Below, in pieces: positions 8,647-18,241 of a DNA stretch of 64,000 nucleotides. This stretch comes from Saprospiraceae bacterium (GTDB taxonomy: Bacteria; Bacteroidota; Bacteroidia; Chitinophagales; Saprospiraceae), in the NCBI GenBank assembly GCA_016722295.1, contig JADKGL010000027.1, positions 62,001 through 126,000 of the forward strand. Reading direction: 5' to 3'. Below the pieces are notes generated by a model. It did not search any database. It was given only the letters and a program-made list of their open reading frames with translations, and was not told the origin of the DNA. Each line of letters opens with the position of its first letter. Within the stretch, counting starts at the first letter, position 1. A program made the translations under genes and the position numbers.

Positions 8647-9180
8647 ATGAATCAATTATCTCCGGCCATTCGATTTGGACTATTCCTTGCTGCAGCGAGT
8701 ATTTTACTAAGTATCATACCATATTTGCTTGATATGAAAACAATGACAATGTTTTTTGGTGTTATAAGTTTTATCATCTCTATAGTCTTTATGTTTTTGT
8801 CTGGTACATCCGAGAGAGATAGTTTAGGTGGATTTATTACATGGAAGCAAGCATTAAAAACAATATGGATTTGTGGTTTAATAGGATTTGGAATAGGGAC
8901 TCTTTATCAAGTTGTTTTTATGAAATATATAGATCCAGAGCTAATGGAAGAACAAAAAGAAATGCAAATAAAAATGATGGAAGGAATGAGAGGCACAATG
9001 GGAGATGAAGCTACAGAAGCTCAAATAGAGAGAATACAATCTGAGGATGTAATGAGTTTTAAAAATATTTCAATGATGATAGGGGGGTCAGCCATCATGG
9101 CTTTTTTTATTGCTGCGATCTTAGCATTGATTGTCAAGCGGGACAACCCAAATGAACTGTTTGATAAATATGGAAATTAA
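8647..9180 (+). CDS. DUF4199 family membrane protein
   Basis: 177 residues with four predicted membrane segments (about 8-27, 32-53, 74-95 and 148-170). An acidic, methionine-rich hairpin between helices three and four (MEEQKEMQIKMMEGM) is characteristic of DUF4199 proteins, a Bacteroidota-restricted family of unknown function. The FITWKQALKT segment before the third helix is also typical. It sits 11 bases after the dihydroorotase-like gene, and its stop codon overlaps the next start (TAATG). The arrangement with a dihydroorotase-like gene recurs in this phylum, to my knowledge. Confidence 0.8.
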   Translation: MNQLSPAIRFGLFLAAASILLSIIPYLLDMKTMTMFFGVISFIISIVFMFLSGTSERDSLGGFITWKQALKTIWICGLIGFGIGTLYQVVFMKYIDPELMEEQKEMQIKMMEGMRGTMGDEATEAQIERIQSEDVMSFKNISMMIGGSAIMAFFIAAILALIVKRDNPNELFDKYGN

Positions 9181-9644
9181 TGAATAACATTAAACTGATC
9201 AAAATTGAAATTATTTTTTGGATAAGTAGTGCTTTTGTTGCTGGCTTGTTTTTACTTCCGATTTATAAATTTAACATTCCATATTTATTCTATCCTTCCA
9301 ATTTTATATTTATAATAGCTTTTATTACTTTTATGCGTTGGATATTTTTATGGAAGTTATGTCCATATTCCACTTTCCAATATCTTAAAGCTGCGATCAT
9401 TTTAGTTTCTGCAATTGTTGTTTTTTATCTTATAGTTTATTTCTCTAACTTTAGGATCTATGTTGAAGACATAGGGTTGCAAGCTATGTTGACGCATTTA
9501 GACGATGTAGACCAAGTGAGATTGGAATCATATATTCGAACAGAAATGCTTTTTTTTAGTATTTGTAGTATAATTTGTGGTATTTGTATTCCTTTTAGGA
9601 TGGTTTGGAGTATATGGACACAACACAATAGAGGATATGTATAA
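9180..9644 (+). CDS. Small integral membrane protein, unknown function
   Basis: 154 residues with about four hydrophobic helices (roughly 10-30, 36-54, 66-90 and 120-140). No family motif is recognised. The start codon shares a base with the stop of the DUF4199 gene (TAATG), which argues for coupled translation and a related membrane role. A charged loop between helices three and four (THLDDVDQVRLESYIRTE) is the only notable polar region. Confidence 0.65.
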   Translation: MNNIKLIKIEIIFWISSAFVAGLFLLPIYKFNIPYLFYPSNFIFIIAFITFMRWIFLWKLCPYSTFQYLKAAIILVSAIVVFYLIVYFSNFRIYVEDIGLQAMLTHLDDVDQVRLESYIRTEMLFFSICSIICGICIPFRMVWSIWTQHNRGYV

Positions 9645-9663
9645 AGTTAACTAAAAATCTAAT

Positions 9664-10011
9664 ATGTCTTTACAGAAAGAGTTCAACGATTACAGAGCAA
9701 AAATGAATGAAGTAATTTTATCAAAAGATAATTTACCTCTCAAACGTTTTTTCTCATTGGATCATCAAATGTACCAAGAAGGAGCATTAGATGTCAAAAC
9801 CAAGGAATTATTAGGTCTTGTTGCTTCAATGGTTTTGCGATGTGATGATTGTATAAAATATCATTTGGGCAAGTCGTATGAAGCTGGAATTACTACTGAT
9901 CAAGTGTATGAAGTTTTCGCAATTGCAAATATGGTGGGAGGATCAATATGTATACCTCATACTCGTAGAGCGGCTGAATATTGGGAAGAATTAACGAGCG
10001 AGAATGGATAA
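9664..10011 (+). CDS. Carboxymuconolactone decarboxylase / AhpD-like protein
   Basis: 115-residue all-helical protein of the CMD/AhpD family. The redox-type motif CDDCIKYH (CxxC followed by H three residues later) lies around residues 60-67 and is the signature of AhpD-like proteins that reduce peroxiredoxins or act as small thiol peroxidases. It also carries the family features KTKELLGLVASMVLRC and AIANMVGGSICIPHTRRA. It is the last gene of the BatA run and is followed by a hairpin that may end the transcript. An oxidative-stress role would fit a BatA-type neighbourhood, but this is inference. Confidence 0.85.
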   Translation: MSLQKEFNDYRAKMNEVILSKDNLPLKRFFSLDHQMYQEGALDVKTKELLGLVASMVLRCDDCIKYHLGKSYEAGITTDQVYEVFAIANMVGGSICIPHTRRAAEYWEELTSENG

Positions 10012-10078
10012 ATTATATTTTTACATTCCATGCGGAGTTGAGACTGATAGCTACTTTTTGAGTATGATAAAATCAAAA

Positions 10079-10117
10079 GTCGAGACTAAATTTGCATTTA
10101 ATCTCGACATAATTTTT
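10079..10117 (+). terminator. Candidate intrinsic terminator after the BatA operon
   Basis: GTCGAGACTAAA and TTTAATCTCGAC form a 12-position stem with one mismatch around a TTTGCA loop, followed by ATAATTTTT. Its position 68 bases after the AhpD-like stop fits the end of the operon. Confidence 0.55.
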
Positions 10118-10510
10118 GGATGTAAGTGTATGATTCTATTGTATATGATAGCCATATCAGTATACAATCTGTAAGCCAAACATTTTCCTGCAGGCAAAAC
10201 ATTTTATCTTTATATCAATAGATTGTGTTTGAATTTGGAATTATGTTACCCTTTTTAGAAATTATTTCTAAAAATTCTGCAATTATTTTATAAAATAGGT
10301 CTGAAATTGAATTTTCTATATGTTTGGATTTAATTTCAATTACAATTTCAAGATTTACCCATCAATTATTTGATACCAAAAGGGGTTATTCCGAAGTAGG
10401 ACTTGCTCAAAAAGTAAATTAGATCTTTTATCATATCACTAGAATATATAATTCTATATTGGCTATTTTAAGACCCGATTCAATTGAACTTTACATTTCG
10501 TACAAAATAA
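10118..10510. other. Intergenic region without recognisable gene
   Basis: AT-rich spacer between convergent transcripts. A short open frame from 10004 to 10174 crosses the hairpin and has no family features. The rest holds no RNA gene or repeat that I can see. Confidence 0.5.
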
Positions 10511-10539
10511 AATGCCTTTCTGAAATTCAGAAAGGCATT
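10511..10539 (-). terminator. Intrinsic terminator of the secreted metalloprotease gene
   Basis: AATGCCTTTCTGAA and its inverted copy form a perfect stem with a very short loop, beginning 22 bases beyond the stop codon of the minus-strand gene. On the minus strand it is followed by TTTATTTTGT, a usable U-rich tail. Confidence 0.8.
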
Positions 10540-10560
10540 ATAAAAGAATTGAAATATGTT

Positions 10561-13500
10561 TTATTTTACTTTTGTAAATTTTAATTGACTAGTGTTTCCT
10601 TCAGATTGTATTTTTAATATATATATGCCATCTATTATATTGGAGCAATCAATACTTTTTGTTTGTTCATTACCGAATGATTCTGTTCTTAAAATTCTTC
10701 CGTGTAGATCATATATACTAATTTGTGCATCTTGGCTTACATTTCTATCTGTCTGAATATTGATTATACTATTGGTAGGATTTGGATGAATAGTAAATGT
10801 AGTAGCATCAACCTGATGAATATCTACTGGTCCTATATTTATTCTAAACTTCTGAGTAGAAATGAAACCACCTGTTTGATCATTCACATCGAAACCAAAA
10901 TCATCTTGCATGTTTTGGGTGCCGTTATGTTTATATGTCAATTTATTTTCGTCTATATCTTTCTGAGTAAAGGAAGAACCATAAGTCAATGGTGTTCCAT
11001 TTAAACTAAGAATACCATGAACTACTGGCCAAATTATCGTATAAACTATTGACTCTGGACCACTATCGGCATCTTGTGTTAATAACAATGTATTCGTTAT
11101 ATTTTTTTGCTCAGATGGATTCATCTGTAATGGTAGATTTGTGATCAGTAATGGTTGGACTACTCTTACATCAGCACAATACTCCACAGTGAAATTTCTT
11201 ACATAAGCATCAGATAAATTTTTCCCACCAGTACCTAGTAATTTCCACAATCCATTTACATTTTCTCCATTAAATTTTTTCAATGATTCTTTTGATCTGA
11301 AAATCAATTTTCCACTAGGAGGACATTGAATATCTATAGGAGCCTCGTCATCAAAACTACAGTCAAATAAAGTCGTAGCTGCACATTGATATTCGAATAA
11401 AACCACTCTCGTTCCAGCTGGACTTTCTAGTTCTAATTTGACATCTCTTACATTAAATGCATCGATTTGTAACTTATTTAAATTGATATCACTGATTGTA
11501 CCAGATTCGTTTACTAGTATCTCAAACTGTTTTGTTTTATTCGGATTTATATATCCAGGATTTCCGATATACGGAAGATCTACACACTTTTTGTTAAGAG
11601 TTTGGAATGAAAATGTAGCAGATGCAGTTCCATTACTAGTACAAGTATTTTTAGGTATAATTCTCCAATAATAGATGGTATTGGGATTTAAGAATATAGG
11701 AAGCTTTAAAGAATCTTCAAATATGTTTTTTGCAGAATAAAAAATGCTAGATCCAAACGCTGGATTTCTTGCTATCTCAACATCATAAAATTCTGCATTT
11801 ATACTTTTAACCCATCGCAATGTAGGTGTTTCCGTCAAACCTTTTGAACCATTATTTGGTGATATCAATGAGTAATCTGAAAAATCATTTTTTATAACTT
11901 GTACTTCAACATCATTGCGAATAGTATCTCCAGTCGAAGTCACTGCAGCAATTGTGATCACATAATTTCCTCCTGTAGTTAGATTATTCATGTCTATGGT
12001 AATGTTCGATTGGTCAGTAGCATTGAGATCAGTTTTTGAAAAAGTAATATTGGATCCAACTGGTGCTCCTTTTTCTACAAATAATTTTACTCCACCTGAA
12101 AAATTTCCAAAAGCACACGATTTTGCATCGATAACAAGTTTTTCTGGAAGACACAATTTTGCTTTAAGTGGAGAAATAGAGACAAATACACTAGGCACAG
12201 GAGGGTTACTTGTGATTTTAATATCAGTAGAGGAAACATCGAAAAAAATATTTCCTTCTGCATAGACAGCAATCCTTGCTCTACTATCATCAGCCATATC
12301 TGGAATGTCTACTAATTCTGAACCATCATTATCTGTAGACTCTTTTAGGACGATAGGATTTTTTACATCTCGGTTTCTGAATAATAGGATTTTTACTTTG
12401 GAACAATTCACTGGAGCTTTATCTGTATTTGCCACATTCCATTTGATCATATTGCAGGTATTCTTGTATAAAATATCTGATGATGCATTTGGGAATATGA
12501 TTTCAAAAGGACCAGCCTCAGCAGTGGCTTTAAATTTGTAGTCTACAGTTGCAACTCCACCTGCTCCAGGGTGATTATCTCGGACCACAAATTTCCAATT
12601 CAGATTTCTAGAAACTTGCGGTAGCATTTCTGTGATATCTCTTTTATTAGAATTTAAAATTGCTGTCCAGTTTGGCAATACTCTCGTTGGATCATTAGAA
12701 GGAAAATTTACTTTAAACAATGGACCTTCTACTCCTAACGATGGGAGTCCGAGAGCAGGGCCATAAGAACCAGCATCAAATTGTTCCCAACCATAGGTCA
12801 ATGTATTTTGGTCTTCCATATCTGTTGCTATACCTTTTAATTCAAACGGTGTTAAAATTGGAATATAGACATCTGAAGGAGACAAAACTTCTGCTATGGG
12901 AGCTGTATTATTTGGATTTTCAGTTGCACCACATGTCAAAGCATTTCTAGTCAAATTTCTAGCTTGGATAATGGAAGCGCCATGAAAAAAATTTGGGTGT
13001 GCTTGACCTGAAGGTAATGGCACATTTAATCCTTGTCCGCATAGACCATTGTAGGACATTATCGAAGTACCGCTTCCAGGTTCGAAAGCTGTTCCACCGG
13101 ATTCATTTCCATTGCAATTTGAAAATGTATGAGATGCAGAGAATTGATGCCCCATTTCATGGCAGAATATACGTTGGACAACATATTGAAGATCTGATGT
13201 ATACCAACAAGTAATGGCTCCACCTTTATTTCCTGAATTGCAAGGACTAGCTAAATATGCAACACCTCCTACATCTGTACATCCAATGGTGAATACATGG
13301 CCAATATCATAATTGGCAAACCCTATTACACGATTCAAATGGTCAGTATTCATAGGTATGACTGCTCCTCCGGTAGTTGATATACCAGGTCCATATGGAT
13401 CTGATACAGCATTTGTATAGATAATCCTTTCATTGGTAGCTACTAAATCTAAATGAGCTCCAAAATCTCTTTCGTAAATTGAGTTAAGTAGGTTTACTGA

Positions 13501-14205
13501 TTCTACCATTTTGTCTAGACCTGAAGCTACTGTACCACCTCCTAAATCAGTTCTTGAACCCCATTCACCTGTGCATGCTAAGGCTAACCTATATTTTTTA
13601 AGATTTACGGGAGCACCTCCTGCCCTCGCTTGTGCAATGGATTCCGATTTTGAATCGTGCAGTTGATGTGATGGACTATTATGATCATTCAAACCACAAA
13701 TAAAAGTTGAATTTTCTTTACCCAAATGGATATCTCGTGAGCTATAAATTTTATAAATATCCTTTTTGGAATTATCTTTTTCAATAATTACCTCTTCATG
13801 AGCTCCTAGCATTATAGCGTGGAAACCAAAAGTAGAAATCTTCATCCGTATGGAATAATCGCCGTTATATCCTTTATAAGTTCTCAAAGATGGATATTTA
13901 TCTTGTAGTTCTTGTTCCATAACCTTCGATTCGCTAATCGTAAAATCTCTAAAAGTTCCGTCCAGCATAGGAAGTGAAATTTGGATAGATTGCCCGGAAT
14001 TTTCACTAGGAACGTTATTCAATAGAAATTGCAGAAGTGCAGAATTATCTAATTGAACTACTTGATATTTGCTTAAATAATCAAAATTTGAATCATTATG
14101 TTGATTAGTTACAGCAGAAATTGGTGTAAAAAAGGGGTTTTGGGCTAGACTTGGAAATAAGCCAAAAATGCATAAGAATGAGCAAATACCTATTATTTTA
14201 TTCAT
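10561..14205 (-). CDS. Secreted reprolysin-like metalloprotease with P-domain and T9SS domain
   Basis: 1214-residue exported protease. Domain order: signal peptide (1-21, ending SLAQ); a propeptide-like region; a metzincin catalytic domain with zinc motif HEMGHQFSASH near residue 349 and a Met-turn SIMSY about 35 residues later; Ig/fibronectin-like repeats, including LTETPTLRWVKS and YYWRIIPKN; and a proprotein-convertase P-type beta-sandwich (FNVRDVKLELESPAGT, ending FTVEYC). The end is a type-A T9SS C-terminal domain (IHPNPTNSIINIQ, then IYILKIQ). The zinc motif has Ser where most metzincins have Gly. Similar M12B-like cargo is widespread in Bacteroidota and is used for extracellular protein digestion. 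It has its own promoter box at 14234 and a strong terminator. Confidence 0.88.
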   Translation of the reverse strand: MNKIIGICSFLCIFGLFPSLAQNPFFTPISAVTNQHNDSNFDYLSKYQVVQLDNSALLQFLLNNVPSENSGQSIQISLPMLDGTFRDFTISESKVMEQELQDKYPSLRTYKGYNGDYSIRMKISTFGFHAIMLGAHEEVIIEKDNSKKDIYKIYSSRDIHLGKENSTFICGLNDHNSPSHQLHDSKSESIAQARAGGAPVNLKKYRLALACTGEWGSRTDLGGGTVASGLDKMVESVNLLNSIYERDFGAHLDLVATNERIIYTNAVSDPYGPGISTTGGAVIPMNTDHLNRVIGFANYDIGHVFTIGCTDVGGVAYLASPCNSGNKGGAITCWYTSDLQYVVQRIFCHEMGHQFSASHTFSNCNGNESGGTAFEPGSGTSIMSYNGLCGQGLNVPLPSGQAHPNFFHGASIIQARNLTRNALTCGATENPNNTAPIAEVLSPSDVYIPILTPFELKGIATDMEDQNTLTYGWEQFDAGSYGPALGLPSLGVEGPLFKVNFPSNDPTRVLPNWTAILNSNKRDITEMLPQVSRNLNWKFVVRDNHPGAGGVATVDYKFKATAEAGPFEIIFPNASSDILYKNTCNMIKWNVANTDKAPVNCSKVKILLFRNRDVKNPIVLKESTDNDGSELVDIPDMADDSRARIAVYAEGNIFFDVSSTDIKITSNPPVPSVFVSISPLKAKLCLPEKLVIDAKSCAFGNFSGGVKLFVEKGAPVGSNITFSKTDLNATDQSNITIDMNNLTTGGNYVITIAAVTSTGDTIRNDVEVQVIKNDFSDYSLISPNNGSKGLTETPTLRWVKSINAEFYDVEIARNPAFGSSIFYSAKNIFEDSLKLPIFLNPNTIYYWRIIPKNTCTSNGTASATFSFQTLNKKCVDLPYIGNPGYINPNKTKQFEILVNESGTISDINLNKLQIDAFNVRDVKLELESPAGTRVVLFEYQCAATTLFDCSFDDEAPIDIQCPPSGKLIFRSKESLKKFNGENVNGLWKLLGTGGKNLSDAYVRNFTVEYCADVRVVQPLLITNLPLQMNPSEQKNITNTLLLTQDADSGPESIVYTIIWPVVHGILSLNGTPLTYGSSFTQKDIDENKLTYKHNGTQNMQDDFGFDVNDQTGGFISTQKFRINIGPVDIHQVDATTFTIHPNPTNSIINIQTDRNVSQDAQISIYDLHGRILRTESFGNEQTKSIDCSNIIDGIYILKIQSEGNTSQLKFTKVK

Positions 14206-14233
14206 TATTGTTTGATTAAGTTATAATAACGTA

Positions 14234-14241
14234 CAAAAATA
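14234..14241 (-). promoter_or_regulatory. -7 promoter box (TATTTTTG) for the metalloprotease
   Basis: Read on the minus strand, TATTTTTG matches TAnnTTTG and ends 28 bases before the ATG at 14205. Confidence 0.5.
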
Positions 14242-14285
14242 CGAAAACGCTGGTTTATATATAAAAAATAAAATGGATGGTACAA

Positions 14286-17200
14286 TTAGAATAAAGCTCT
14301 CATGACAGCTCTACCTGTGTGAACAGGGTCTGAAGTTGCAGTTTTGCGCCCTGAATAGCCGAAATTAAGTTGGATCAAGTGGTTGATTTTATAATCAAGA
14401 TTGATATCCCATGCAAAATTATTGCCATCCTTGAAGCCCTCTAACATAGAGTATTCTAAAGGTGTGCCAGGTTTTCCATCAAAAGCGATTTTTATATATT
14501 TTACATAAGTTTTAAGAGCCATTTTTTTAGTTAAGGAAATTTGTGATTCTTGACTCAATTGTTGAATTTCACCTTTTTCCAATCCATTAATTTGTTCTTT
14601 TGCACTTTTAATCATTCCAATCAACTTAAATCGAATAGAGGATGAGTACCGATAGACAATTTCTGGTTCTACTTTCGTTGAATTGATTTTAAAATTTTGT
14701 AAGGCATAGGAAGCTATAAGTTGACTTTCGACACGCTGAGAAATATTTAGAATAACATCAAATTTCTTTTGTATTGTCGCTCTACTTCGAATATTGTAAT
14801 CCAGATTAAATCGTTCGTCATTACCACTGATGTATAAAAATCGCGATTTCGATTCTAATCTGCTACATTGAATATCGTATATAGGATTGGCTCTATTAAA
14901 GTATATATTCTGATTGAAGTACGATTGAAATGAAAGAACTTCACTTCCATTTTTTAAAAAGTATAATGGATTTAAACGATCTAAAAATGCTGTGTTTTCG
15001 CTTTGTTTAGAATTCAACCGTATCACATTTTCTAGGGATAATTTCTTTATGAATTTGTTGTGCAAATTTTTTAATTGACCTAAATCTAATGAAGTCAAAT
15101 TGTTCCATGATGCTTGATAAACTTGATAATATGCCGAATTGAAAAGTTGAATTCGTACGAATTGAGCTGAATCCACATCTGGAGCATAAACAAACTCTTG
15201 ATTTTGCCGAATCCCATCACCATTGAAATCACGATAAATATAGTCACCTTGACCTGATCGCAATTCTTCATATATAAATTCAAGTCTTGGCTCTAAACCA
15301 GAGGAAATCTGATAATTGTTTTTTAACCGCAGCGCATTTCCTAATAATCCAATCTGATGATCTACAAAACCTAGAAGTGTATTCTTATTTAAGCTATCGG
15401 CTTTTGGATTCACCAATGTAAATGTCCTCCCACTTATTTGAATTTCAAAATCGCCAAGATGTTTGGTTTCTTTTAGATAATTTCCAGTGATTTCATGAGC
15501 ATTTGAAAATGGTGCAAACTTAGTTTTTTCTGGTTCGCGATCGATTCTAAATTTATATTGCAGTTTGAATTTTGCTTCTTCATTATTTTGACTCGCCAGA
15601 CCTGTTTCTATTTCATCAAAGGAAAAACTTGACCGTTTTAGGGTGTCTTCATTTATAGTAAGCCTGCGATTATATTCTTTTGAATATTGTATAAATGTTT
15701 TCCACTTTTTTGAAATCGATTTTTCATAGAAAATTTTTGGTCTAAAAAATTGTGTGCTTTCTAATGAATCTTTGCTGGAAAGTAAATTTATGTTGAGGTT
15801 AATTTGTTGAGTGCTATCTGTATAGTTCGATTGAAGTCCATTTTGTATACCTCTAAAAGAATTAGATTTACTAAGGAAAGAGTTTGTTATGTTGAGATCA
15901 ATTTTATTACCGATTTTGTTTTTAATATGTAAATTGGCATAATGATCTTTTGTAAAAGCAGGGCTTGAAATATTCCAATCTCTAGCAAATTCAGGATTTC
16001 TGTAAGGTTGTATAAAACGAAATTGATGATCATTCCACTCATAATTACTATATACAATTAATGAATGCGACTTAGAAAATGGTTGTAACTTCTTACTTCT
16101 TGCATCGATTCTATAGGCGAAACCTAAATTGTCGTTGTCTTGTAAAGTGGATAATCTATTCTTATCTAGATTACTATTTGAAATTTCAAAATTTAAATAA
16201 TCCTCTGCTGTACCAGTCCATTTTACTCCATAAGACATTATGCTGAAAGAAACTGGTGGAATGATTGGAATCAATGGTTCATAGTTTCCTTTTTTTTCAC
16301 CTGTTACTGGATCATCTGCCACCCATTCATAGACTCTTCCGTTTGCGTTGCTTAGACGTAATAAATAGCTTCCGCGATTGAAGCCTACCTCGGAAAAACC
16401 AACTTGTAACGCAGTGCTATCTGGCAACGGATCGTAGTAATAAATTTGTGTTTTGGTAGGAATTCCGTTTATAAAAACAAGTGTATCTTTTTGCCGATAA
16501 TAGACTCGATTTTTACTGAATTCATTACCTGCAATTTTGGCACCTGATCTAAAGAATGATTTACTATCATCACCACCTAATTGTAATTTTATTTTATCTA
16601 AAGAATCGAGATCATTTTGAACAGCAGATTGTCGGCTGTCTTGTTCCTTAAAAAAGTTAAAATAAAATTCTGTTTTACCACGTTTTATTTCTGTGGTATA
16701 ATTTAGCAAAGATCTAGTGTAGTTTTGATCAGCATATTCAAATTCTATGATGATTCTTGCAACGTCAGTAACAATTCGCCGAGTAGTAAATCGTACTTCT
16801 GCTAGATTGTAATCAATCGTATAATCGCCATCATCACCGCGCACTAATAAATTTCCATCCCACCATAATTTTTCACTGCCGCTTAATATGATAATAAAAT
16901 TTTCACCATCCTTGCCTATAAGTCTGTAAGGTCCTTGATTTCCATTTTGAGTTTTAATGGTCATTCTATTGCTTTTTCCTTTGGAAATTGCAGCGGAAGC
17001 TTTATTTGTTGATTTCCATTTACCAAAATTCTGTTCATGACTAATTGAAATTCCTTTTGTTTTTTTAAAGTAGTTTTGAAAGTAGCCAGTAGGTTTTCCC
17101 AATTCATAATCTCCAACTATTAATTTTGTTTTATTTTTTTCAAGTTGAATATACAATCGATCGAATTCATTTAGTTGTCTTGTATTTCCATCAGCTTGAA

Positions 17201-17765
17201 TTGGAATTTGGTTGTCAGAAATCGCAGCTGTTAGTTTGATTCCATCACCGAGATCACCTTGGATTTGTAGATTAAGATTGGAGTTTAGCACTAATGATTG
17301 CGCATTGCCTACACTGAGTCCTCTGGAGAAGGTGCCACTGTATGCTATAGATTTTGCATCCCACCATTCTTCTTTATTTTTTTTCTTTTTATAATAGTCG
17401 GGCAATGCAAAATCTGGTATTTTGTATTGTGTAATAATGTTAGTATCGAACAAACTAAAGCTGTATTGGTATCGGATAGGGATTACTCTATAGATCAATT
17501 TTAGGGAATCATTTACACTATTGAAAATTTGAAGTTTATTCTTTTGAATATAAAATGAAGTAATTGGTTTGTTTGTGAGTAGAGTAGCTACGTTTATACT
17601 TTGAGGATCAATAGTGAAACTGTCTTGAATAGTGATTGAATCTTGTGGGGGAAGGATAAGGGAGCGCAACGTTACAATGGATTGAGCATCCGCATTAGAC
17701 CCATTTAGAATAAGGGTGAGAAGCAAGCATATGCGCAGTATACAGATGTATTCTTTACTCTTCAA
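14286..17765 (-). CDS. Very large outer-membrane beta-barrel-like protein, conserved, unknown role
   Basis: 1159 residues. The signal peptide spans about residues 1-28 (ending NADAQ). A region around residues 140-240 (SGTFSRGLSVGN, SNLNLQIQGDLGDGIKLTAAISD, PIQADGNTRQLNEFD) resembles a family of large Bacteroidota envelope proteins I recall but cannot name. The second half is built of alternating short amphipathic strands and ends in a phenylalanine (VMRALF), as outer-membrane barrels do. There is no T9SS C-terminal domain. An EF-hand-like YRDFNGDGIRQNQEF lies near residue 850. The preceding gene overlaps its start by 11 bases, so the two are probably translated together and may work as one envelope complex. 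Confidence 0.7.
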   Translation of the reverse strand: MKSKEYICILRICLLLTLILNGSNADAQSIVTLRSLILPPQDSITIQDSFTIDPQSINVATLLTNKPITSFYIQKNKLQIFNSVNDSLKLIYRVIPIRYQYSFSLFDTNIITQYKIPDFALPDYYKKKKNKEEWWDAKSIAYSGTFSRGLSVGNAQSLVLNSNLNLQIQGDLGDGIKLTAAISDNQIPIQADGNTRQLNEFDRLYIQLEKNKTKLIVGDYELGKPTGYFQNYFKKTKGISISHEQNFGKWKSTNKASAAISKGKSNRMTIKTQNGNQGPYRLIGKDGENFIIILSGSEKLWWDGNLLVRGDDGDYTIDYNLAEVRFTTRRIVTDVARIIIEFEYADQNYTRSLLNYTTEIKRGKTEFYFNFFKEQDSRQSAVQNDLDSLDKIKLQLGGDDSKSFFRSGAKIAGNEFSKNRVYYRQKDTLVFINGIPTKTQIYYYDPLPDSTALQVGFSEVGFNRGSYLLRLSNANGRVYEWVADDPVTGEKKGNYEPLIPIIPPVSFSIMSYGVKWTGTAEDYLNFEISNSNLDKNRLSTLQDNDNLGFAYRIDARSKKLQPFSKSHSLIVYSNYEWNDHQFRFIQPYRNPEFARDWNISSPAFTKDHYANLHIKNKIGNKIDLNITNSFLSKSNSFRGIQNGLQSNYTDSTQQINLNINLLSSKDSLESTQFFRPKIFYEKSISKKWKTFIQYSKEYNRRLTINEDTLKRSSFSFDEIETGLASQNNEEAKFKLQYKFRIDREPEKTKFAPFSNAHEITGNYLKETKHLGDFEIQISGRTFTLVNPKADSLNKNTLLGFVDHQIGLLGNALRLKNNYQISSGLEPRLEFIYEELRSGQGDYIYRDFNGDGIRQNQEFVYAPDVDSAQFVRIQLFNSAYYQVYQASWNNLTSLDLGQLKNLHNKFIKKLSLENVIRLNSKQSENTAFLDRLNPLYFLKNGSEVLSFQSYFNQNIYFNRANPIYDIQCSRLESKSRFLYISGNDERFNLDYNIRSRATIQKKFDVILNISQRVESQLIASYALQNFKINSTKVEPEIVYRYSSSIRFKLIGMIKSAKEQINGLEKGEIQQLSQESQISLTKKMALKTYVKYIKIAFDGKPGTPLEYSMLEGFKDGNNFAWDINLDYKINHLIQLNFGYSGRKTATSDPVHTGRAVMRALF

Positions 17766-18213
17766 AACTAATTCTTACTAAATTCATTTTTCCATTGGAC
17801 TCACTTGGTACCAATAGTGTATTCGCATTGATCTGAACAGCGTCTTTTATGCGTAAATACAAATTTTGACTAGTTGTATTTAATATACTTTTCCTTAGAT
17901 ATTCACCGGTTGGCAATAGAATATATTCGCTTACAGTAGATTCATTCTTAATTTCATCGTTAAAAATAATTCGTAAATAGTCGGAAGTGGATAATACAAA
18001 AAATGAAGAAAAAAGCCCATCATCATCTTGGGAAAACTGTTTTTTGTGAAGGACTTTTTGCCAAGCGATGTTTTGATCAGCTGAAAAATTTATTGCTAAA
18101 ATATCTTCGTAATAGTAATCTGTCCAACGACTCACATTTAATGGACCTTCTGCAACTGAATTAAAATAGGGTTTTCGAGTTAATTCTTTATTGCTTTCAT
18201 AAAATACTAACAT
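17755..18213 (-). CDS. C-terminal part of a frameshifted secreted protein
   Basis: The open frame continues upstream of the first ATG without a stop up to about 18267, where it meets the end of the upstream fragment (18242-19189). Removing one base from the A7 run (18268-18274, minus strand) joins the two into one protein of about 477 residues. The sequence then runs through KDKK, SVTNNLLTESIHFTDSGNMLVFYES. The part itself is beta-rich (SDYLRIIFNDEI, STVSEYILLPTGEYL) with no known motif. Its stop overlaps the start of the giant outer-membrane protein gene by 11 bases. Confidence 0.65.
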   Translation of the reverse strand: MLVFYESNKELTRKPYFNSVAEGPLNVSRWTDYYYEDILAINFSADQNIAWQKVLHKKQFSQDDDGLFSSFFVLSTSDYLRIIFNDEIKNESTVSEYILLPTGEYLRKSILNTTSQNLYLRIKDAVQINANTLLVPSESNGKMNLVRISFEE

Positions 18214-18241
18214 GTTGCCACTATCTGTAAAATGAATGCTT

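Noticed and set aside
10004..10174. 56-codon open frame starting inside the AhpD-like gene
   Set aside because: No family features, and it runs across the hairpin taken as the operon terminator.
12087..12290. Open frames in other phases inside the large secreted-protein genes
   Set aside because: Shadow frames within strongly supported coding sequence.
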